Shown here: one piece after another, positions 57,397 through 64,000 of the stretch
Position numbering within the stretch: the stretch's first letter is position 1
How the letters are laid out: each line of letters opens with the position of its first letter
Assembly: GCA_002007465.1 (NCBI GenBank)
Contig: LNAC01000162.1
Span: forward strand, 505,792 to 569,791
Direction of reading: 5' to 3'
From: Ailurus styani
Taxonomy: Eukaryota; Chordata; Mammalia; Carnivora; Ailuridae
DNA length: 64,000 bases
Made by a program: the position numbers and the translations under genes
The notes under the pieces: model-generated
What the model was told of the DNA's origin: nothing
The model's input: the letters and a program-made list of their open reading frames with translations, nothing else
Database searches by the model: none

Positions 57397-57587
57397 TTTT
57401 AAGACTGTATTTATTTATTCATCAGAGCGAGAAAGAGAGAGCGCACAAGCAGGGGGAGTGGCAGGCAGAGGGATAAGCAGCCTCTCTGCTGAGCAAGGAG
57501 CCTGATGCAGGACCCGATCCCAGGGCCCTGGGATCATGCCCTAAGCTGAAGACAGATGCTTAACTAACTGAGCCACCCAGGCATCCC
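57397..57587 (-). mobile_element. Can-SINE 19 (older subfamily)
   Basis: A reverse copy: 'ttaagactgtatttatttat', 'gcaggcagagggataagcag', 'ctgatgcaggacccgatccc', and head 'aactgagccacccaggcatc'. A perfect 10-bp duplication, caaatttaaa, lies at 57386-57395 and 57588-57597. Confidence 0.95.
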
Positions 57588-57597
57588 CAAATTTAAA

Positions 57598-58289
57598 TTA
57601 TTAAAAATAACTATTGACATTCCTTGTTCTAAATATACATCTATGATCGGAAACCCTCAAAATTCACAATTAACACCAGGCTACCTATATTATAATATAA
57701 AATGTTATTAATTTGTTAATTTATAACATTGATCTGTGACCAGAACATATGGTGAGTTGATGCGCCTGTGCCTTTCGGAGTCCTGACCAAAGCATGTTGC
57801 TTGGGTGCTATGGAAGGGTTGAGTGGCCCCAGAGCTCTGATGGAGACCTATTAAGAACTGAAGGCCTCCAACAACTCTCAGTTGCTGCTTTAATGACTCC
57901 CAAGAGTCAACAATAGAAGGTGATGCCCAAAAGAATGCAGGGAAAAATTTTTTTGTAATTCAAGAGATCATGCAGAAAACTAGCTGGCATGCATAGTATC
58001 TTTGTGACCAATCTGTATTTACCTGCAAAATTTATAGGAATCAATATGTATCAACGTGAATTGAAAATAAAGATAGCAGTGCAGAACTATCATTTTTCCA
58101 AGTAATGACATATTTTCAACACTCAAGTGTATATGCAAAGTTGGCAGGGGGGAAGTTTTATTTTAAAGTCAGCACAGAAATGAGGAAGGAGCCTAAGTAA
58201 ATGAATTTGATAATCTACAGGATATCAGAATTTGATACAGAATTCATAAGTATATGCTTGTTTTAAATTATCAATTTAAAAATAGCTAA
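57598..58289. other. unique sequence, no gene seen
   Basis: No repeat family was recognised. The part 57730-57960 is less AT-rich ('gatgcgcctgtgcctttcgg') and could be a slowly evolving segment, but nothing proves it. Confidence 0.38.
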
Positions 58290-58444
58290 AGGGGTGCCTG
58301 GGTGGCTCATAGGTTGGGTTTTGGCTCAGGTCATGATATCATGAATGGTGAGATGGAGCCCCACATTGGGGTTCGAGCTCAGTGGGGAGTCTGCTTGAAG
58401 ACTCTCTCTCTCTCTCCCAAATATATAAATAAATCTTTAAAAAA
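58290..58444 (+). mobile_element. Can-SINE 20, internally shortened
   Basis: A forward copy: 'ggggtgcctgggtggctcat', 'gggttttggctcaggtcatg', 'gagtctgcttgaagactctc' and 'aatatataaataaatcttta'. It is about 155 bp, short of the usual 200, with bases lost after the A box and in the CT-rich body. Confidence 0.92.
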
Positions 58445-59498
58445 CAGTTACAAATATATTTTTTAGGAAACAAAGTTTCGAACAGCTCTTTATGCACTAC
58501 TGCAGAATTCTAGTGTTCTAAGGGACAGAATTTGAAGAGTACTGATTGAAAGCATAATTTTCCTCCTGGAAATTTTCTAAAATGGTTGAGGATGGAGGTA
58601 AACATTTCATTTTACTCTAAGCAAACAGGGGTCATTCGTGCCTGTTCAACTGCTTTTTCCAAATCTTCAGAGGATCTCCTGCTGCTTTTGTTGACATTAG
58701 TAATAGCACACTGGGAAAGAAACTTTGTAGAGAGAAATGTCAAATATTTCCTTCTAAAAACTGGAAGTAGGGAAACATACAAGAGAGGACTTTAAATGAG
58801 TAAATAAAGTGCTGTTGAATGATTTCAATACAAAATTGCATTTTTTTTCCATTTCTTAACTCAACTTCTCTAAAACTGTTTTGCCTATAATAAAAAGGAT
58901 TATAATAAAATACATTTTAATAATTTGCACTACCTCCCAATTTTATCAGTACTAATCAAAGTTATCGCATTCAATTAGGTGATAGTCACTCACATCCACA
59001 TTTCTATGAATTACACTTCAGGGTTTTACTGTATTATAAAAAGAATAATTATTTTAATAGGACAACTTGAATAGGAGATTAACCAGAAGAATATGTCCGC
59101 TTTCAGATTAGATATTCCATTGTATATCTTAATATAATAATCCAAAAAGTTTTGGTTTTCTTTAACTTCTAAGAGAAAGAAGCAAATCACAATAAAACCT
59201 ATCGATAGAGGAAATGCAATAGAATAGAATGTTGCTCACTTAATAACTGAGTTTAGACTCAGCTGTATCAGCTATATCATTTACATCTCTGCACTTGAGT
59301 TCATCATGGCATCTTTATGGTGATCTATATGTAGAAAATTTATGTTCAGATTAGTGATCCAATGGCATCTCAGTATACTGTTGAATCTATCACGAGACAG
59401 ATTGAAGTAGATTCACCTTTGATGTTCTTACCCAAGATATCTAGAATATGTATTTATTTCTGTACCTATTTATCCACATATATATTTGTATGGATAGC
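58445..59498. other. unique AT-rich sequence, no gene seen
   Basis: No repeat family or gene was recognised up to the polypyrimidine tract. Confidence 0.4.
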
Positions 59499-59599
59499 TT
59501 CCTTTCCTCCCTTCCTCTCCCCTCCCTTCCCCTCCCCTCCCCTCTCCTCTCCTCTCCTCTCCTCTCCTCTCCTCTCCTCTCCTCTCTTCTCCTTTCCTG
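59499..59599 (+). repeat. 100-bp polypyrimidine tract with a (CCTCT)n core
   Basis: Nearly every base from 59499 to 59599 is C or T. The core, about 59538-59585, holds around nine near-perfect CCTCT units, with CCCTTCC-type units before it. Long Pro/Ser/Leu or Arg/Gly/Glu open frames over it are translations of the repeat. Confidence 0.95.
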
Positions 59600-59618
59600 T
59601 TATTCTTTATTAGTGGAA

Positions 59619-59810
59619 CAGGGATTGACAAACTTTCTGTAAAGGGCAAGATAAGTATATACTTTAGGATTTGTGAACATACCATCTCCTTCACAGCTAC
59701 TCAGTTCTACCTATGAGCTCAAAAGCAGCCGTAGAGGATGAGTAAATGTGGCTGTGACCATTAAACTTTATTTACAAAAATAATCAGTGGGTTGAAGTTC
59801 GCCCTTTATC
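59619..59810 (+). mobile_element. hAT-type non-autonomous DNA transposon relic
   Basis: Order of marks: 'cagggattgacaaactttct', 'gtaaagggcaagataagtat', 'cacagctactcagttctacc', 'tgtggctgtgaccattaaac' and 'tttatttacaaaaataatca'. This is the widespread mammalian element that starts 'cagggrtcggcaaac'. The right terminus is decayed and the family name is uncertain. Confidence 0.78.
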
Positions 59811-61050
59811 CTTTTTTCTGTATATATAATTCAAATTCATCCTTTATAAATTATATGTACGTCTATAATAAAATCCCGTGGAGAGATATTTTTGTTGTTT
59901 CTAATTTTTATTCTTATAAACTGCTGCAGTATATATATCCTTGGTTACATGTCTTTTAATTATTTTATTATTTACATATCTTTTAATTTTATTTTATTAT
60001 TTATATATCTTTTAATTAGTAATTTATAATATTAATAATATTCTAATACATTATTATTTTATTTATTAATCTTTTAATTAAATTATTATTTATTATTTAT
60101 TTTATTGTTTGTTTCTTTATAAAAATTCTAGTAATTTGAATTATGTCAAAGAGTTGCATATTTAAATATTTGAATTGTTACAAAATCACTCAAAGCCAGT
60201 TTACACTCATGTGTACTGGTTATGAATGCTTCTTTTCCCATATCCCCCCCAATATTGGGTCTTATTTTTATTTTAACTCTTTCTCAACTTGGGTAAAATA
60301 TCAATTCCTCACAGTTCTATTCCTTAATATTTACCAATCTGTAACATCTTTCCAATTTATTCTTCTGTGAGTTGTCTTTTTATGTAATTTGTCCATTGTT
60401 ATACTAGGTTGTCAGTTTTTTTCTTATTCATTAATAAGAGCTCTCTAAATGATGAAGAGATTAATATTTTGATCCTTATGTGTGTTACAAAATAATTCAC
60501 CACTTTGTTGTTTGTTCTTGGCTTTCCTACATTTTTCCACCTAGAAGCTTTTACTTTTTAAAAGTATATTAATGTAGATCTTTTCTTTTGTTGCTTTTGA
60601 ATTTGGAGTTATGTTCACAAAGACATTCACCAGCCCAAGATGTAAAAATATTTTCCCACATGTACTTGTGGTTCTTACAGAATTTCCTTTTTGAATCTAT
60701 AATATATTTTAAATAGTGTTTTTAGTTTTTTAGATTAATGTAAACCAGATTTATTAGCATGTCCTGTTTCTTATTATTTTAAATTTCTCTTCCATAGATG
60801 TGGTTACATCCCCTTTCCTAAACTTATACACTTTTTTTTTCTTTTTCCTTTATCAGTTTCTTCAAAGTTTGCTTTATTTATTCATTTATTCATTTATTAT
60901 TTTTTATTTTTCAAAAAACCAGCTCTTGACTTTTGGGGTTAATTCTTGGTACCTGCTTTCTAACTTACTGCCTCTTGCTTTGCGAATTTATCCCTCTTCT
61001 TTCTGGGTTTTTTATTTTACTTTTTCCAGCTTGAATTGAGTGCTTCATTA
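59811..61050 (-). mobile_element. old L1M fragments, minus strand
   Basis: Reverse L1 phrases include 'tgttgtttctaatttttatt', 'cttataaactgctgcagtat', 'cttattcattaataagagct', 'cacaaagacattcaccagcc' and 'caaaaaaccagctcttgact'. They are scattered through AT-rich sequence, so several deletions are likely. AT-rich short tandem units ('tatcttttaatt... tttattattta', three copies) lie at 59948-60019. Confidence 0.6.
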
Positions 61051-61079
61051 AACTTTGTTCACTAATTCTTTCCTTATGA

Positions 61080-61375
61080 TAAAGGAAATATTTAAGGCTA
61101 TAGGTGATATCTCATTGCTTTGCAGATACAAAAATAGCATTAGATTTGATTTCCAAATAACCCAGAATGATTAAGCTCCCACACATCACAGTTTCACAGT
61201 TGATTTAGCTCAGATCTTAACATTAAGAGGTCATGGATCTTTATCTTGATTAGAGTAATTTGGGTGATTGTTACATAGATGTATACATTTTTCAAAACTT
61301 ATCAACTTATATTTTTGAGAGCTGTGTATTTTACCATCTATAAAATATACTTCAATAAAATTACTGCCATGAAAC
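61080..61375 (+). mobile_element. possible L1-derived 3' tail fragment
   Basis: The phrases 'gattgttacatagatgtata', 'tcaaaacttatcaacttata', 'ctgtgtattttaccatctat' and 'aaatatacttcaataaaatt' match a common interspersed 3' tail in mammalian genomes. I am unsure of the family. Confidence 0.42.
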
Positions 61376-62214
61376 AAAAATAAAATAAATGAGAGCATGA
61401 AGAGGATATTCTTGGCACAGTTCTCTTAGCTTTCCTGGTTCCGCAGAGATGCACTGGAAGAGCAGGGACAGGCAACTTCAAGCTCAGGGAGCTTGAAAAC
61501 CAGCCACATTGCTCACCTTAGCCACTGTGCAAGCCCTTCTTTGTGTGCAAGGCACAGGTGGTATATGTCAACCCAACCAGCTACATCTGAATATGTTGAA
61601 GAGATCCAGGATTTCAATTCTAACATAACCAACTTATTTATACTTTGGAAGCCTATTCCTGTGGGGCTCATATCTTTACTCTTTTCATATGAATTCCTAC
61701 TAAGATCCTCCTGATCCATGGATTATATTACTTTATCCACAGATCACCTAAATTCTGGAAGTTATTATGGCATCTCAATTATTCTAGTCAGGCCTGATTA
61801 TCATTTGCTCCCATATAGAAATTTTAGCCTGCCTATGCCTAGGAGAGTAGGGTATGAGGTTTGAACACCTTATTCTGTATCTTGGAATCCTTATGAGTCT
61901 TGAATTCTGGAAAATTAATTTTAATTTTGATATATTAACATTATAATTATAATATAGGAGCCTGATCTTTAACAACTTATCTTTTGAAGATATGTGACAA
62001 AGGAAATATTCAGTAAAATTTGTGTTTAAACACTCAAAACAAAAGATCACATGAAAAGGATGCTTCTGAAAAAACTCCTGGTCTGAGTTCTACAAAAACG
62101 TGCTGGCTGGCAGATGCATAGCTGAGAACCTCAATCTCCAGTGTTCCTAATGTCCTTATCTTTTCTCTGAAGCAGAGAGTTGCCTACCAACTTAACAGGA
62201 TACATCTTAATTTA
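61376..62214. other. unique sequence, no gene seen
   Basis: Short overlapping open frames on both strands at 61493-61719 have no family match. No repeat was recognised. Confidence 0.4.
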
Positions 62215-62850
62215 GAGGTGCAGCACACTCTTATTGTTTGGGTTTGAATCCTGGCTCTGTTAGTTACTATAAGTTTATGACCCTCTCAAGAACTCTCCTG
62301 GTATAATGTTAAACTGCCCCCTGGACACAGAAGGCAGGGAGAGACTGAAGAAAAGCAGGCCACTCCAGGTTGGTCGGTGGCAGTGTTAATCAGAGTGAAG
62401 GGAATTTACATACAAGGGTTGTCTTTGGCAGCAGTATGACAAATGGATGCCTGCATCTGCCTACCAAATCTTGAAAATTTATAGAGGCTTTAATTGGGCC
62501 TAGTCACGTGTACTGTGCAGGTGTTTTCAACATCACATCACTATCTCAAGGCTGTGTCCTTGGAGCAGCATCTGGGAGTGGGGAAGGGAAGCAGAATCCA
62601 TATTCCAAGAGCAGGGGAGGGAGTAAGGAGTCTCTGAGGGCCTGGCTTCAGCTTTTAGGTCAATCAGTGGTCATCTCTTTTTTGATCGTGTTCCTTAACA
62701 GTTACGTGATCTTGGGCAACTCATTTAGCCTCTCCATGCTTATCTGTAAAATGGGAATAATACTACTGCTTACCTACTATGGCTGCCATGAAAATCAAAT
62801 GAATTGATTCTTAGATTAGTACTTAGTATATAGATTGTGCTAAATGTGCG
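62215..62850 (+). mobile_element. MIR, split by an ERVL-like LTR
   Basis: The left part (62215-62267) reads 'tttgggtttgaatcctggct'. The right part (62701-62850) continues 'gtgatcttgggcaactcatt', 'ttatctgtaaaatgggaata' and 'gcttacctactatggctgcc'. The two meet in register when the block 62268-62700 is removed. Confidence 0.86.
62268..62700. mobile_element. ERVL-like solo LTR inside a MIR
   Basis: A 433-bp block ends in CA ('ccttaaca') and starts TA, probably a mutated TG. A perfect 5-bp duplication, gttac, flanks it at 62263-62267 and 62701-62705; this size fits ERVL. Inner phrases such as 'taaactgccccctggacaca' and 'ctcaaggctgtgtccttgga' remind me of mammalian ERVL LTRs (LTR16/LTR33 group), but the family is not confirmed. 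No internal viral genes are present. A 99-codon open frame at 62508-62807 crosses its edge and is not coding. Confidence 0.7.
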
Positions 62851-63501
62851 TTTTAAGATAAATTCTATTTAACATTACCTTAAGCCTGTAATACAATCAG
62901 CTGTGTTATTGCCTTGGTTAGGTTCCTTTTCTCTGCCTTTGCAACACATGATCCTATACCATAGATATATTAAAGTTTTCCTTTAGTTTCATGACAAATT
63001 TCCCTTTATAATGATGCATTATAGTCAATTTTTATGGATATGGGAATTACATTTTTAAGTTGTCTCTTGTTCTATTCAGTAACTCTGTTTCAGTTTTTAT
63101 TTGTTCTGCTTTCACTGCATGACCCTTACCTCTGTGATCAATTGTTATTTTCATCATTGTTGTCATAGTCCCCTCCTTCCTCTTCTGATTCCAGTGTTTG
63201 TTCTTCACTCTAAACATGCCTTACTGGTGGCAGTCCCCAGTCAGAATATGTGCCCTCACCATAGGCTGAACATACCATAGTACTTCATCATTCTGGCCAC
63301 AGTGACTGGTCTAGGCATAGAGTCCCAGGCTGAACCAATCTTAATTCTTCCTTGGGATTTTTACAAGTTAGCAGGAAGGCTACTTGGCCTTTTGGATTGT
63401 AAAACTGGAAGTGTCTCAGTCTAGAGTAACCAGCAACTATGTTCCCTATCATGAGGCTAAAACCCCCATGCGGTGGAAGAGAATGAGGCCAAGACATTGT
63501 T
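62851..63501. other. unique sequence, no gene seen
   Basis: No repeat or gene was recognised up to the (TTTG)n array. Confidence 0.4.
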
Positions 63502-63526
63502 TGTGTGTTTGTTTGTTTGTTTGTTT
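63502..63526 (+). repeat. (TTTG)n simple repeat
   Basis: About five TTTG units at the tail edge of a reverse Can-SINE, probably grown from that tail. Confidence 0.9.
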
Positions 63527-63665
63527 TAGAAAAAGAAGGAGAGATAGAGAATCTTAAGCAGGCTTCATGTCCAGCACAGAGCCTGACATGGGGCTTGATC
63601 TCAAAACCCTGAGATCACGACCTGAGCCAAAATCAAGAGTTGGACACTTGACCAACTGAGTCATG
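63527..63665 (-). mobile_element. Can-SINE 21, truncated and old
   Basis: Reverse: 'gagagatagagaatcttaag', 'catggggcttgatctcaaaa', 'gagatcacgacctgagccaa' and 'gaccaactgagtcatgt'. It is about 140 bp, and the end of the head ('cccaggcgcc') is missing. Confidence 0.85.
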
Positions 63666-63878
63666 TAAGCAGAGAAAATCCACAGAGACACTCTTGTTGT
63701 CATTCAGATTTCTTATTCCACTTACTAAGACCAGCTATTCCCTTGCATTTTCTGTTTGTGTAAGTCTCCAAATTCCATACCCTTATGGTTTTTTTTTTTT
63801 GTCTGTGTTTTTGCTTAAGTTAATTCAAGTTGGACTTTTCCAGCATCACAGTATCCTAACTTAAAGAATAACTCTCGG

Positions 63879-64000
63879 GTGCCTGGGTGGCTCAGTGGGT
63901 TAAAGCCTCTGCCTTTGGCTCAGGTCATGATCTCAGGGTCCTGGGATCAAGGCCCGCATCAGGCTCCCTGCTCGGCAGGGAGCCTGCTTCCTCCTCTCTC
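63879..64000 (+). mobile_element. Can-SINE 22 (young), cut by the window end
   Basis: Forward: 'gggtgcctgggtggctcagt', 'gggttaaagcctctgccttt', 'gggatcaaggcccgcatcag' and 'gcagggagcctgcttcctcc'. The body and tail lie beyond the window, so no target duplication can be checked. Confidence 0.95.

Noticed and set aside
59499..59599. CRISPR array or other repeat-spacer structure
   Set aside because: The units are contiguous pentanucleotides without spacers, and the genome is mammalian.
59362..59694. Pro/Ser/Leu-rich and Arg/Gly/Glu-rich open frames
   Set aside because: Translations of the polypyrimidine tract at 59499-59599.

Overview
This window is mammalian nuclear DNA from a carnivoran, most likely a caniform and probably a mustelid. 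The deciding evidence is about 22 copies of a tRNA-Lys-derived Can-SINE. Each has the head that reads 'gcctgggtggctcag', a 'gatcgaggccc'-type B box, a CT-rich middle and an 'aaataaataaaatctt' tail. Several carry the 'gtgggttaaagcctctgcc' head and the 'ctgcctacttgtgatctctctctgt' body that I associate from memory with mustelids. The base composition is AT-rich, CpG is scarce, and the rest of the repeat content is typically mammalian: MIR, L1, HAL1, MLT1/MaLR LTRs, ERV LTRs and hAT/MER elements. No bacterial, phage or plasmid features are present.

No protein-coding gene, exon series, rRNA or functional tRNA gene could be supported. All longer open frames are chance frames, microsatellite translations, or decayed L1 ORF1/ORF2. 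The window reads as intergenic (gene desert) or deep intronic sequence.

Layout. 0-8 kb: unique sequence with three Can-SINEs, and a HAL1-like element split by an MLT1 LTR with visible 5-bp target duplications. 8-21.6 kb: a 13.6-kb stretch with no Can-SINE. It contains a few old MER elements, a very C-rich G-quadruplex candidate, a CpG-retaining block at about 18-19 kb that looks like conserved non-coding DNA, and a solo ERV1-type LTR with a perfect 4-bp duplication. 22.5-32 kb: an L1 block with two substantial minus-strand L1 copies abutting head to tail. 32-44 kb: MIR/MLT1 nesting, unique sequence and a second candidate regulatory block near 38.2-38.8 kb. 44.5-58.5 kb: the SINE-dense half, where Can-SINEs repeatedly landed in older MIR, L1 and MLT1 copies; a third candidate regulatory block lies at 53.6-54.3 kb. 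59.5-64 kb: a 100-bp polypyrimidine tract, old L1 pieces, an ERVL-like LTR inside a MIR, and a last Can-SINE cut by the window edge.

There are no interacting genes to describe. The best candidates for function are the putative conserved non-coding blocks, and cross-species alignment is needed to confirm them. Repeat family names come from recognising consensus-like phrases, not from a database search.
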